The translations under genes were made by a program, and so were the position numbers. DNA of 64,000 nt from Maridesulfovibrio sp. (lineage in GTDB: Bacteria; Desulfobacterota; Desulfovibrionia; Desulfovibrionales; Desulfovibrionaceae). The notes beneath the pieces are model-generated. The model was not told the DNA's origin. It saw only the letters and a program-made list of their open reading frames with translations, and ran no database searches. The stretch spans positions 2,547,501-2,611,500 of the forward strand of contig NZ_OY762999.1 of assembly GCF_963666665.1 (NCBI RefSeq), given 5' to 3'. Positions 25,682 through 34,314 of the stretch are shown one piece after another (positions within the stretch are counted from its first letter, which is position 1; each line of letters begins with the position of its first letter).

Positions 25682-25754
25682 AGCCGGATAAACCGGCTTT
25701 TGCCCGGTTGCTTTCCTCTCTTAGTGAGACCCCTCATCGTAACGATGTAAGGGG
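25682..25754 (-). promoter_or_regulatory. Structured 5' leader of dsrA: two hairpins
   Basis: Hairpin 1 (25730-25754): CCCC-TTA-CATCG, TTA loop, CGATG-A-GGGG. Hairpin 2 (25682-25698): AGCCGG, five-base loop, CCGGCT. They lie 67-139 bases before the dsrA start and downstream of the likely promoter, so they would be in the transcript. They may stabilise the abundant dsr message; no known riboswitch class is recognised. Confidence 0.55.
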
Positions 25755-25808
25755 AGGGAAAGATACCCTTAAGTGAAAAAAAACACAACCTATAGTGCTG
25801 AATAATTC

Positions 25809-25838
25809 ACTAACACGCCGAACACGCACGTTGTCAAT
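25809..25838 (-). promoter_or_regulatory. Possible sigma-70 promoter of dsrABD
   Basis: Minus strand consensus -35 TTGACA (25833-25838) followed at 18 bases by TTAGTG, or at 17 by GTTAGT, both weak -10 matches. An imperfect inverted repeat with half sites AGTG/CACT (25795-25812) overlaps the -10/start region and could be an operator. The -10 choice is uncertain. Confidence 0.4.
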
Positions 25839-25997
25839 ACATGATTCAAATTATCACAATTGAGAAACTCGGACTTGCCAAGCAAGCCGGATTCAGCGTA
25901 TTTACTCATCCCGAACACATGGTGCGTCAGTAGCAATATTTCCTACAAAAAATTTTGATAACCAGCAACATAAACTTGAAAAAGTGATTCTTAAAAT

Positions 25998-26654
25998 ATG
26001 AATGAATGCAAACAATGCGGTACCTGCTGCCGCAAAGGCGGCCCGGCACTACACACTCAGGACCTGCCCCTGCTCAGAGAAGTAGACGGCATCGATCTTA
26101 CTGATATTGTTACCCTTCGCAAGGGAGAACTTGCTTATGACCAGCCCGTTGGAGCAGTAATTCCTTTGGATGAAGAAATTCTCAAGATTAAAGGATCCGG
26201 CGGCGAATGGATCTGTAAATTTCTTGCCCAGTCATCAAATGTCTGTCGAATTTATAAGAACCGCCCTCTTGAATGCCAGACTCTTTTTTGCGGAGACCCG
26301 GACCCTCTGACCGAAATATACAACAAAGACCGTGTTTCCAGAAAGGACGTTCTTCCTGCAGGACATCCTGTTCTTGAACTCATTGAAGAGCATGACAGGA
26401 AATGCGACCCCATAAAGATGTCAGAGCTCGCTGCGGCGGCTGTTGAAAACTGGGATGAGAGCGCAAATATTCAGGCAGACCTGCGCGAAATGCTGATTTT
26501 CGACAGTTCTGTGCGTGAGCTTGTTATGGAAAAAGCAGGACTTCCCAAAGAATCTATGGATTTCTTCTTCGGAAGACCCATAACTGTTCTCATTAAAGGG
26601 TACGGTATCATAGCTACACCCAACGGAAAATCTTTTTCACTGCGCAAACTCTAA
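25998..26654 (+). CDS. YkgJ-family cysteine cluster protein
   Basis: 218 residues. The N-terminus carries the CxxCGxCC-type cluster (NECKQCGTCCRKGG, Cys4, Cys7, Cys10, Cys11) and a second group CRIYKNRPLECQTLFC, the pattern of the YkgJ/zinc-or-iron-chelating family (formerly UPF0153). The C-terminal 100 residues are a lineage-specific extension. Likely binds a metal or an Fe-S cluster in the cytoplasm; reaction unknown. It is divergent from dsrA across a 382-bp region, and a small gene follows 10 bases downstream. Confidence 0.8.
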   Translation: MNECKQCGTCCRKGGPALHTQDLPLLREVDGIDLTDIVTLRKGELAYDQPVGAVIPLDEEILKIKGSGGEWICKFLAQSSNVCRIYKNRPLECQTLFCGDPDPLTEIYNKDRVSRKDVLPAGHPVLELIEEHDRKCDPIKMSELAAAAVENWDESANIQADLREMLIFDSSVRELVMEKAGLPKESMDFFFGRPITVLIKGYGIIATPNGKSFSLRKL

Positions 26655-26664
26655 GGATCATACA

Positions 26665-26934
26665 ATGAAAGATCAACGCGGACTTTATTACTACCCGTCC
26701 CTGCAGACCCGTGACACCAAAATGTACGTGCGCGAAAATGAAGGATCAATCGAGTTCAGACTCTGGTCCAATGACAATCCCACCATCTGGGACCAGCACG
26801 AATGGTTGCCCTATGACGTAATCATGGAAGCAGCTGAAGAATACAAAAAGCGCGGTTCAGACCGTAACCCGCTGGCACTTTACGACCTCAACGTAGCCCA
26901 GCAACTTATTAAAGAAGATAGGATTACTCATTAA
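26665..26934 (+). CDS. Small conserved hypothetical protein
   Basis: 89 residues, not recognised. Hydrophilic, with GLYYYPSLQTRDTKMYVRE near the start and a helical C-terminus (DVIMEAAEEYKKRG). No signal or membrane segment. It starts 10 bases after the YkgJ-like gene, which suggests co-expression, and ends before a strong bidirectional terminator. Confidence 0.7.
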   Translation: MKDQRGLYYYPSLQTRDTKMYVRENEGSIEFRLWSNDNPTIWDQHEWLPYDVIMEAAEEYKKRGSDRNPLALYDLNVAQQLIKEDRITH

Positions 26935-26972
26935 GCTGACAAGTAATCCAAATCTTGCTTTAGCAAAAAAAT

Positions 26973-27003
26973 ATCCCGGGAATCTTTTTTGGATTCCCGG
27001 GAT
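26973..27003. terminator. Bidirectional terminator
   Basis: ATCCCGGGAATC / GATTCCCGGGAT stem with a T-rich 7-base loop, A-run before and T-run after. It serves the convergent genes at 26665 and 27009. Confidence 0.9.
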
Positions 27004-27008
27004 GTTTT

Positions 27009-27413
27009 TTATTCTGTTTCCAGCTCAAAGCCTTCTTTTCTAAGCATGGCGGCAAATAATCCGTCGCCATCAATCAGATTTCCCTTGAAGGTTCCGTCAT
27101 AAATCCTTCCTATGCCGCAGGATGGGGAGCGTGCTTTGAGAATGGCTTTTTTGCTGCCCGCAAGCTTTGCCAGCTTGAGAGCCTCATCTGCTCCGCGCCT
27201 GAAATTTTCCGTAACATCATCACCCTTATCACTGAGCACTTGTCCTTCCACTATCTCACATGGAGGACGGGGAGTTGTCAGTCCCCCCAATTGTTCCGGG
27301 CACACCGGGATGGCCTTGCCTTCAGACACCAGCTTCATAACCCTTTCATCAGCATTGTCCTTACCGTCATAACGGCAGCAAAGTCCTGCCAGACAACCGC
27401 TTACGATATACAT
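27009..27413 (-). CDS. DUF523 family protein (TudS/YbbK-like desulfidase candidate)
   Basis: 134 residues. It shows the DUF523 motifs SGCLAGLCCRYDG, CPEQLGGLTTPRPP and KARSPSCG, whose cysteines bind a [4Fe-4S] cluster in the characterised homologue TudS, a 2-thiouracil desulfidase. The native substrate here is unknown. Ribosome binding site GGAGG precedes the ATG. It is divergent from sdaA. Confidence 0.8.
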   Translation of the reverse strand: MYIVSGCLAGLCCRYDGKDNADERVMKLVSEGKAIPVCPEQLGGLTTPRPPCEIVEGQVLSDKGDDVTENFRRGADEALKLAKLAGSKKAILKARSPSCGIGRIYDGTFKGNLIDGDGLFAAMLRKEGFELETE

Positions 27414-27510
27414 ATCTTTTAACCTCCGAAAAACGGATCTTCATTGTTAGGTTCCACGCAATGTGCTACTGATAATTTTCATAAACAATTACCACGGTCA
27501 AGGAGGAGTT

Positions 27511-28860
27511 ATGACCGCCATTACCACATCTGTTTTCGAACTTTTCAAAATCGGCCCCGGTCCTTCCAGCTCCCATACCATCGGCCCCATGAAAGCCGGA
27601 TATATTTTTCATCAAGCCGTGGCAGACCTTTCCTTTGACGTCCAGCCAGACAACATTGAAATAAGGCTCTATGGCAGCCTCAGTGCCACCGGTGAAGGAC
27701 ACGGCACAGACCGAGCCGTTGTTGCAGGTCTGCTGGGTTTCAAGCCGGATAATGTAGAATGTGATTTTCTTGATTCCTTGGCCGACGGAACTGCCCGCCA
27801 ATTTAAAAGCGGTCAGGTATCTTTAGGATTGAGCATTAAAGACGTTGTCTTTGCAGAAGTTGAAAATGATTTCCCCTACGCAAACACCCTGCTCCTGCGA
27901 CTTAGCAAAAGTGATGAAATTCTATTTGAACAGGAATATTACTCCATCGGCGGCGGTTTCATTAAATGGAAAGGCCAGCAAGCTGAAATACAACGTATCC
28001 CGCCTCATCAATATTCAAACATGGATGATCTTAAAGCCATTCTCACAGAAGAAGGGTTGCGTATGCATCAGGCAATCCTTGCTAATGAAACTGCTATCAG
28101 TGGGATTTCCGAAGAAGAGATACACGAAAAACTGGATGCTATTCTGGATGCCATGAAGCAGGCAGTACGCAACGGGCTTGCTGCAGAAGGATTACTGCCT
28201 GGACCGATAGGCTTGCACCGCAAGGCCAAACGCCTTCTTGAGAACAGCAATCAGCCTAACAGCACCGACAGCTTTCTACTCCGTCTCAATGCATACGGTT
28301 TTGCCGCTTCCGAAGAGAATGCTGCCGGACATATAGTGGTTACAGCTCCGACCTCCGGGTCCGCAGGGGTCATTCCTGCTGCAGTCTATGCCCTTGAAGA
28401 GGATCTCGGCATAAGCCGTGACAAAGTACGAGAGGGAATGCTTGTTGCCGCTGCCCTTGGTTTTATTGCCAAGCACAATGCAAGTATCGCCGGAGCGGAA
28501 GTTGGCTGTCAGGGAGAAGTCGGAGTCGCATCTGCGATGGCTGCCGGTTTAATTGCATACGCTAAAGGACACCGTTTCTGGCGCACTGAGAATGCAGCTG
28601 AATCAGCTCTGGAACACCACCTTGGACTCACCTGTGATCCCGTGGGAGGATATGTGCAGATACCGTGCATTGAACGCAATGCCATGGGAGTTGTCCGGGC
28701 ATACAACGCGTACCTAATTGCCTCGGTGGAAAAGGAAGAGTTCCACAAAGTCAGTTTTGACGAAGTTGTAAAGGCCATGGCTGAGACAGGCAAAGATATG
28801 AATTCAAAATATAAAGAAACTTCCCTTGGCGGACTGGCTGTATCCGTACCCAACTGTTAA
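27511..28860 (+). CDS. sdaA: L-serine ammonia-lyase, iron-sulfur type
   Basis: 449 residues, the single-chain form with beta domain first (GPGPSSSHTIGPMKAG near residue 12) and catalytic alpha domain after (TAPTSGSAGVIPA, GCQGEVGVASAMAAG, CDPVGGYVQIPCIERNAMG). The conserved cysteines hold an oxygen-sensitive [4Fe-4S] that dehydrates serine to pyruvate and ammonia. ATG at 27511 is chosen because AAGGAGGAG lies just upstream; the ORF could open 16 codons earlier but without a ribosome binding site. Pyruvate from it could feed the carboxylation and PEP genes just downstream. Confidence 0.93.
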   Translation: MTAITTSVFELFKIGPGPSSSHTIGPMKAGYIFHQAVADLSFDVQPDNIEIRLYGSLSATGEGHGTDRAVVAGLLGFKPDNVECDFLDSLADGTARQFKSGQVSLGLSIKDVVFAEVENDFPYANTLLLRLSKSDEILFEQEYYSIGGGFIKWKGQQAEIQRIPPHQYSNMDDLKAILTEEGLRMHQAILANETAISGISEEEIHEKLDAILDAMKQAVRNGLAAEGLLPGPIGLHRKAKRLLENSNQPNSTDSFLLRLNAYGFAASEENAAGHIVVTAPTSGSAGVIPAAVYALEEDLGISRDKVREGMLVAAALGFIAKHNASIAGAEVGCQGEVGVASAMAAGLIAYAKGHRFWRTENAAESALEHHLGLTCDPVGGYVQIPCIERNAMGVVRAYNAYLIASVEKEEFHKVSFDEVVKAMAETGKDMNSKYKETSLGGLAVSVPNC

Positions 28861-28878
28861 TTTTACGCCCATTAACCG

Positions 28879-28914
28879 AAAACGCCCCGCAGACATAAGT
28901 TTGCGGGGCGTTTT
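28879..28914. terminator. Bidirectional terminator between sdaA and pckA
   Basis: AAAACGCCCCGCA / TGCGGGGCGTTTT stem with a 10-base loop; A- and T-runs on the two sides serve both convergent genes. Confidence 0.88.
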
Positions 28915-28935
28915 GATTATCTTCAGCTTTTAAGA

Positions 28936-30693
28936 CTAAAACCAGCCTTTAATGTGCAAGGCTTTAGTGAGCTTGGCAAGCAGGTCAGGCTTGCAGTTGA
29001 GGTCGTCAGTCTGCTCAAGAAAATGCCTGCGCTGTGCAAAACGGTCCTTGAGGGTCTGGAAGTACTCGGCGCGATTTTCTACGTTTGCAGGATTGTAGGT
29101 ATCGTAGAAGCCGGGCAGGATTCTTTCCATGCAGTTACGCTTGGGAATCTGTGCTCCGGGCAGCAATTCCCAGTCTTCCCATTCCAGCTTGTCAGTCAGA
29201 ATCATAGTCTGCAGGGTCAAAGAAGTCTGCAGTGGGATGGGATTAAGGTCTGCATCGGATGACCGCCAGAAACCGACGGAGTTAAAGCTGTAACCGTGTG
29301 CTCCGCTATCAAAGACGTGGGCGAATGCTTCAACATCCTTCCAGAGTTCGTAAACACGGAAGGGGTTTGCATAAGGGATGAAAACCAGTTTCTTGAGTTC
29401 TTCCTCAGAAACGTTTTCAGCAAGGTTACGCTTGGTCATCAGCGCGGCACCCATTGCAACGGCAAGATAGGTGTCGGTGAAGCGGATGATCGGAGGCAAA
29501 CAGGTATCTTTCATGAGCCAGCACAGGGAATCCGGAAATGTGCAACGGTTGACGTGCTCACCGATTACATCACGGTCGATAAGTGCACGTCCGTTGGGGT
29601 TACGGATGTCCTGCCCGAGAGGCATGACCTTGCCGTCGATTTCCAACATGGCATGGTTCATTACGGAAATCATGTATTTCCAGTCCGGGTTACCCAGTGG
29701 ACGGGAATCAGTCTTATCAAAAAGAGTCGGTTCCCAAGCACGGCAGACACGGTTTTCAATGTCGATCTGGAAAGCGTCATCGTGCAGTACTCTTTTGGCA
29801 AATCCTTCAGGAAGAGTTCCGCCATTGTCGTGGGAGTTGGTGTGGGAGGATTTCCCTGTACCGGACAGACCGAAGAAAGCGATGGACTTTTTGCCCAGCT
29901 TTTTGATTTCGGCGTCAGGGCAGTTGTCGAAATCAATTTCCTTGATCCCACCATGACAGGCGGCCATGCCTACGCGGATACCGGATGTCCAAGCGAGAGT
30001 AAGAGTTCCCTTCTTACGTTCACCAAAATAGCGCATACCGAAATTGTAGATAACGTTGCACTCTTCATCCACAAGAGCCAACTGAGGGTTACCCTGATTG
30101 TGGTAGAAAGGATCATCGTTACGCCAGAGATTATCACCGATAATAATGATATCCTGAATGGGCAGTTTCGCGCTCTTTACGTACTCTTCTGCAAGTTCAT
30201 CAAAGGGGGTGAAATTGACCAGCCAGTTAAAAATATTGGCAGCATCATCTTCGCCGCCGAGAATAGTAGCTTTGATCATCAGGTCCTGATCCAGACCTAC
30301 AATGGCCTCAGCCTTGATTAGCGGACGCTCCTGCATATCAGAGATCGCTTCCCTTAAATCTCCGAGAACCTTGCGCTGGTCTGGACCGTTCAGGCGATTG
30401 TAAAAACGGCGGGCCAAGGCAGTACGGCCTACAATCTTTCCGTGGCAATGGTTAAGCAGTTTTGCTCCCTCGGGCAGACCGAGTCTTTTTGCTGCTTCGG
30501 GATAAATAGGATGATCTGTTTCCATAACATCCCATTGCTTACGGGCAAGTTCATAGGCTTCTGCCGCATTAACTCTTCTTACCCGTTTATCTGCAAGCAG
30601 AGTTTCCGCAATCGCCCGGAGAGGCGGAATCTTGGAAAGGTCATCTTTGTAAAACTCATAGGTTGACTGACTAGCCACTGTTTTTTCCTCCAA
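28936..30693 (-). CDS. pckA: Phosphoenolpyruvate carboxykinase (ATP-type)
   Basis: 585 residues, slightly longer than E. coli PckA (540). P-loop (kinase-1a) GLSGTGKSS, the metal-binding DDAF motif after it (HDDAFQID) and FGMRYFGERKKGT upstream are present. It interconverts oxaloacetate and PEP with ATP in the cytoplasm. The extra N-terminal 60 residues (YELARKQWDVM...) make it an atypical subgroup. It follows the oxaloacetate decarboxylase operon on the same strand but is separated by a terminator and about 190 bases of leader. Ribosome binding site GGAGG. Confidence 0.9.
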   Translation of the reverse strand: MEEKTVASQSTYEFYKDDLSKIPPLRAIAETLLADKRVRRVNAAEAYELARKQWDVMETDHPIYPEAAKRLGLPEGAKLLNHCHGKIVGRTALARRFYNRLNGPDQRKVLGDLREAISDMQERPLIKAEAIVGLDQDLMIKATILGGEDDAANIFNWLVNFTPFDELAEEYVKSAKLPIQDIIIIGDNLWRNDDPFYHNQGNPQLALVDEECNVIYNFGMRYFGERKKGTLTLAWTSGIRVGMAACHGGIKEIDFDNCPDAEIKKLGKKSIAFFGLSGTGKSSHTNSHDNGGTLPEGFAKRVLHDDAFQIDIENRVCRAWEPTLFDKTDSRPLGNPDWKYMISVMNHAMLEIDGKVMPLGQDIRNPNGRALIDRDVIGEHVNRCTFPDSLCWLMKDTCLPPIIRFTDTYLAVAMGAALMTKRNLAENVSEEELKKLVFIPYANPFRVYELWKDVEAFAHVFDSGAHGYSFNSVGFWRSSDADLNPIPLQTSLTLQTMILTDKLEWEDWELLPGAQIPKRNCMERILPGFYDTYNPANVENRAEYFQTLKDRFAQRRHFLEQTDDLNCKPDLLAKLTKALHIKGWF

Positions 30694-30881
30694 AGAAAAT
30701 GTAAGTCGTCACGACTTCTGGAAGTCGCCATTAACGCCATTTGCGATAAAATGCCACTGTTCATTTACTTAAAATTAATAAGTTTTCCCTAATGAACAGC
30801 TTCCCTGTTCGGCTTCGCAAATTTTTACACAATTAGACCAATAATGTTCACACTTCCCCCTGCCGGGGTATCATAAATGAA

Positions 30882-30911
30882 AAGGCGCATTCCCTGTAGG
30901 GAATGCGCCTT
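30882..30911 (-). terminator. Intrinsic terminator of the oad operon
   Basis: AAGGCGCATTCCC, a 4-base loop, GGGAATGCGCCTT, then TTTC on the minus strand: a perfect 13-bp stem located 8 bases after the small ORF stop. Confidence 0.88.
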
Positions 30912-30919
30912 ATGCTAGA

Positions 30920-31027
30920 TCAGTTTCGACCTGCTGTCTCCAGCTTGCTTTCCGGTTTTCCGTTAGCCGCCACCGCAGGCTTACGCTTGCGTTTGGTCAT
31001 CACGGTCTGTTTGGAAAGCGTATTCAT
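30920..31027 (-). CDS. Very small basic protein at the end of the oad operon
   Basis: A 35-codon ORF with ATG at 31027, preceded by TAGGAG at 8 bases, starting 11 bases after the oadB stop and ending 8 bases before the operon terminator. The protein is strongly basic (MTKRKRKPAVAANGK in the middle) and has no hydrophobic segment. I do not recognise it. Position and signals support translation; an accessory role in the decarboxylase complex is only a guess. Confidence 0.6.
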   Translation of the reverse strand: MNTLSKQTVMTKRKRKPAVAANGKPESKLETAGRN

Positions 31028-31038
31028 ACTGATTTCTC

Positions 31039-32166
31039 CTAGAGTGCCAGTACGGACCAGAGAACACCTGCTGCAACGGCGGAACCGAGTACACCGGCTA
31101 CGTTGGGAGCCATGGCGTGCATGAGCAGGAAGTTATGGGGATCTTCATCACGAGCGACCATCTGAACGACTCGTGCCGAGTCAGGAACAGCTGATACACC
31201 AGCGGCACCAACCAGCGGGTTGATCTTGTCCTTGAGGAACAAGTTCATGAACTTTGCAAAAGCCAAACCACTGGCAGTAGCGACACAGAATGAAGCAGCA
31301 CCAAGACCGAAAATAAGCATACTGTCAGGAGTCAGAAAAGTCTGAGCCTGAGTGGATGCGCCCACGGAGAAACCGAGCAGAATAGTGACTGAGTCGATAA
31401 GCGCGGTACGCGCAGTCTCGGCCAGACGCTCGGTAACACCGGATTCTTTAAGCAGGTTACCAAAGAAGAGCATACCTACCAGAGCCAAAGAGCCCGGAGC
31501 GATAAGTGCAGTGATGATGAAGCCACCCACCGGGAAAAGGATTTTTTCACGGGTAGAAACTTCACGCGGTGCAGTCATACGAATAAGGCGCTCTTTCTTG
31601 GATGTCATCAGCTTCATAATGGGAGGCTGGATAACCGGGACCAGTGCCATGTACGAATATGCAGCAATGGCGATTGCCCCTAGAAGATGCGGCGCCAACT
31701 TTGAGGAAAGGAAAATGGCCGTAGGACCGTCCGCCCCGCCGATAATACCGATGGCTGCGGCCTCACTGGGAGTAAAACCCATATAGAGGGCGCCGATTAG
31801 GGTTGCAAAAATACCCATCTGGGCTGCTGCGCCGAGCAGTATCAATTTCGGGTTTGAGAGCATGCACGAAAAGTCGGTCATGGCTCCGATGCCTAGGAAG
31901 ATCAGCGGAGGGAAGATCCCTTTACTGACCCCGAAGTAGATATAGTAAAGCACACTGCCTTCATCATAAACGCTCAGCGGCATCCCGGCAATAGACGGGA
32001 TGTTACCGACGATAGCACCAAACCCGATGGGCAGGAGCAGCAGCGGCTCGTAGTCCTTAATAATAGCAAGGGCAATGAATATGGCTCCGATGACAATCAT
32101 AATGAAGTTGCCGGGAGTCATCTCTGCAAAGCCCGTAGTGCTTAAGAAGTGCAGAAGTATATCCAT
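31039..32166 (-). CDS. oadB: Na+-translocating oxaloacetate decarboxylase, beta subunit
   Basis: 375 residues, polytopic. Family segments are GAMTDFSCMLSNPKLILLGAAAQ, GIIGGADGPTAIF (the conserved Asp/Gly segment involved in Na+ and proton passage), and GLAFAKFMNLFLKDKINPLVGAAGVSAVPDSARV. It decarboxylates the carboxybiotin made by OadA and exports Na+ across the inner membrane. It lies 9 bases after oadG in the same operon. Confidence 0.93.
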   Translation of the reverse strand: MDILLHFLSTTGFAEMTPGNFIMIVIGAIFIALAIIKDYEPLLLLPIGFGAIVGNIPSIAGMPLSVYDEGSVLYYIYFGVSKGIFPPLIFLGIGAMTDFSCMLSNPKLILLGAAAQMGIFATLIGALYMGFTPSEAAAIGIIGGADGPTAIFLSSKLAPHLLGAIAIAAYSYMALVPVIQPPIMKLMTSKKERLIRMTAPREVSTREKILFPVGGFIITALIAPGSLALVGMLFFGNLLKESGVTERLAETARTALIDSVTILLGFSVGASTQAQTFLTPDSMLIFGLGAASFCVATASGLAFAKFMNLFLKDKINPLVGAAGVSAVPDSARVVQMVARDEDPHNFLLMHAMAPNVAGVLGSAVAAGVLWSVLAL

Positions 32167-32175
32167 AACGTCCGT

Positions 32176-32454
32176 CTAGCCCTTGTTTTTATGCAGATAC
32201 GCCACAGCAGCAGCCACAACTTCTGCTTCCGAAGGTCCGGTTTTGACCTGAGGAGCAGGAGCACTGGCCACCGGCCCGCTGTGATGGGCTGAGGGCGGAA
32301 TGATTTTATTGAAGACCGCAGTTATCTTGGGAAGCAGCGCAATATAAAGACTTACAAAAACCAAGGCCAGGAACACGATGCTCATGCCTGTTACTGAAAG
32401 TGATACGCCGTTGCCCGCGACTACGTTGTCCCAACTGAACACCATCTGTTGCAT
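32176..32454 (-). CDS. oadG: Oxaloacetate decarboxylase gamma-type subunit
   Basis: 92 residues. One N-terminal membrane helix (SVTGMSIVFLALVFVSLYIALL), an Ala/Pro/Ser linker and a helical C-terminus (SEAEVVAAAVAYLHKNKG) typical of OadG, which anchors the alpha subunit to the beta subunit. The C-terminal His-rich Zn motif of the Klebsiella protein is not evident, only HH in the linker. 33 bases downstream of oadA. Confidence 0.85.
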   Translation of the reverse strand: MQQMVFSWDNVVAGNGVSLSVTGMSIVFLALVFVSLYIALLPKITAVFNKIIPPSAHHSGPVASAPAPQVKTGPSEAEVVAAAVAYLHKNKG

Positions 32455-32487
32455 TTATGATCTCCTTATAAATTAGTGGTCAGGAGA

Positions 32488-34314
32488 TTAAACGGTCATC
32501 TGGGCCAACGGCTGTCCCTGCTGCACCTGATCACCCGAAGTAACGGAGAAGGAGTTCACAGTTCCGGCCTTATGCGCCTTAACTTCCATTTCCATCTTCA
32601 TGGCTTCCATGACAACGATGGTCTGCCCTTCCTGAACCTGTGTTCCGGGCTCGACAGCCAATCTGATGATCAGGCCGGGCATGGGAGCAGCAATAGGTTC
32701 GGTTGCACCTGCGGGTGCTGCAGGAGCTGCGCCGCCGGAAGCGGAAGCATCACCGGCACCGATATTAAAGGACTTGCCGTTAAGAGTAGCGGTGGAACCG
32801 TCCACATTAACTGTGTAGGACTGTCCGTTCACAGTAACATTGACTGTTCCGGAACCGGAACCGCCGCCGACAGTTGCGCCCAATTTCTTAAGCTGCTCGG
32901 CTTCAACATCCTTCTTGTAGCGGACACCGATACGGGCTTCACCTTTAAGGTAGCTGACACCCTTATCTTTACAGGTAGCAACGATGAAGATATTTTCATC
33001 GGTAAGCTCGAAACCTTCTTTTTCACAGATTTCACGTGCTGGTGCGAGACCTTTAGTAGGATCTGCATCGTTGATTTCAAGCGGAGTTTTCTTGGTCGGT
33101 TCAAGTTCCATCTGCTCGGATGCAAGCTTGACGATTTCCGGATCAGGCTCGACAGGAGTCTTACCAAAATAACCCAGAACCATCTTGCCGTAACCGTCAG
33201 CAAACTTCTTCCAAGGTCCGAACATTACGTTGTTGAAAGCCTGCTGAAAGTAGAACTGGGAAACCGGGGTAACGGAAGTACCGAACCCACCCTTGCGTAC
33301 AACTTCACTCATTGCACGGATGATTTCGGGATATTTATCCATGAGACCGTTGTCCCTGAGCATCTGGGTGTTCGCAGTCAATGCGCCACCGGGCATGGGG
33401 CTGAAGGGGATCATGGGATCGACCTGAGTCGCTTCAGGCGGCAGGAAGTAGTCCTTCATGCAGTCGCGGAAAACATCCTCAGCCTTGATAATTTTATCGA
33501 TATCGACGTCAATAGTATAATCAGTACCGCGCAGGATATGCCACATGGTAATGATGTCAGTCTGGCATGTTCCGCCGGAAGCGGGAGCCATGGACAGGTC
33601 AACAGCATCGGCACCTGCTTCGATAGCAGAATGGTAGCAAAGCCCGCCGATCCCTGCTGTTTCATGAGTATGGAAGTGAAGCATTACATCTTCGGGCAGC
33701 ATCTTCTTGGCGGCTTTGATGGTCTCATAAACCTTGGCCGGGGTGGATGTGCCGGAAGCATCTTTAAAACATACGGAATCAAAAGGAATATCCGCATCAA
33801 GAATCTGACGCAGAGTCTTCTCGTAAAATGCTGCATCGTGTGCGCCGATACATCCCGGAGGGAGTTCCATCATGGAAACTACAACCTGATGTTTAAGTCC
33901 GGCATCAGCAATACACTGACCGCTGTAGATCAGGTTATTGACGTCGTTAAGAGCGTCAAAGTTACGAATGGTGGTAATGCCATGTTTGGCAAAAAGATCA
34001 GCATGAGCTTTGATGACGTCACTGGGCTGGGATTCAAGTCCGACAACGTTGACACCACGAGCGAGTGTCTGGAGGTCGGCGTCGGGACCTGCGGTCTCCC
34101 TGAACCTGTCCATCATATCAAAAGCACATTCATTGGAATAAAAGTAGAGGGCCTGGAACCGTGCGCCTCCGCCAGCTTCAAACCAATTAATACCTGCTTC
34201 CTTTGCCGCTTCTACGGCCGGCAGGAAATCATCGGTCTTAACTCTGGCCCCGTAAACGGACTGAAAACCGTCACGAAAGGCTGTACACATGAACCTAATC
34301 TTCTTCTTGGCCAC
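32488..34314 (-). CDS. oadA: Oxaloacetate decarboxylase alpha subunit / pyruvate carboxylase subunit B-like, biotinylated
   Basis: 608 residues from a GTG with AGGGAGGGGAA upstream. A carboxyltransferase barrel (1-~300) has RDGFQSV with the catalytic Arg and Gln retained but the usual His of RDAHQS replaced by Phe; ARGVN, the carbamylated-Lys segment CFKDASG, the metal-binding HFHTHE and SGGTCQTD are present. A PYC_OADA region follows, then a Gly/Ala/Pro linker and a biotinyl domain (VMEAMKME). It transfers CO2 from oxaloacetate to biotin for OadB. The reverse, carboxylation, has also been proposed for relatives. Operon order oadA-oadG-oadB supports the Na+ pump. Confidence 0.9.
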   Translation of the reverse strand: MAKKKIRFMCTAFRDGFQSVYGARVKTDDFLPAVEAAKEAGINWFEAGGGARFQALYFYSNECAFDMMDRFRETAGPDADLQTLARGVNVVGLESQPSDVIKAHADLFAKHGITTIRNFDALNDVNNLIYSGQCIADAGLKHQVVVSMMELPPGCIGAHDAAFYEKTLRQILDADIPFDSVCFKDASGTSTPAKVYETIKAAKKMLPEDVMLHFHTHETAGIGGLCYHSAIEAGADAVDLSMAPASGGTCQTDIITMWHILRGTDYTIDVDIDKIIKAEDVFRDCMKDYFLPPEATQVDPMIPFSPMPGGALTANTQMLRDNGLMDKYPEIIRAMSEVVRKGGFGTSVTPVSQFYFQQAFNNVMFGPWKKFADGYGKMVLGYFGKTPVEPDPEIVKLASEQMELEPTKKTPLEINDADPTKGLAPAREICEKEGFELTDENIFIVATCKDKGVSYLKGEARIGVRYKKDVEAEQLKKLGATVGGGSGSGTVNVTVNGQSYTVNVDGSTATLNGKSFNIGAGDASASGGAAPAAPAGATEPIAAPMPGLIIRLAVEPGTQVQEGQTIVVMEAMKMEMEVKAHKAGTVNSFSVTSGDQVQQGQPLAQMTV

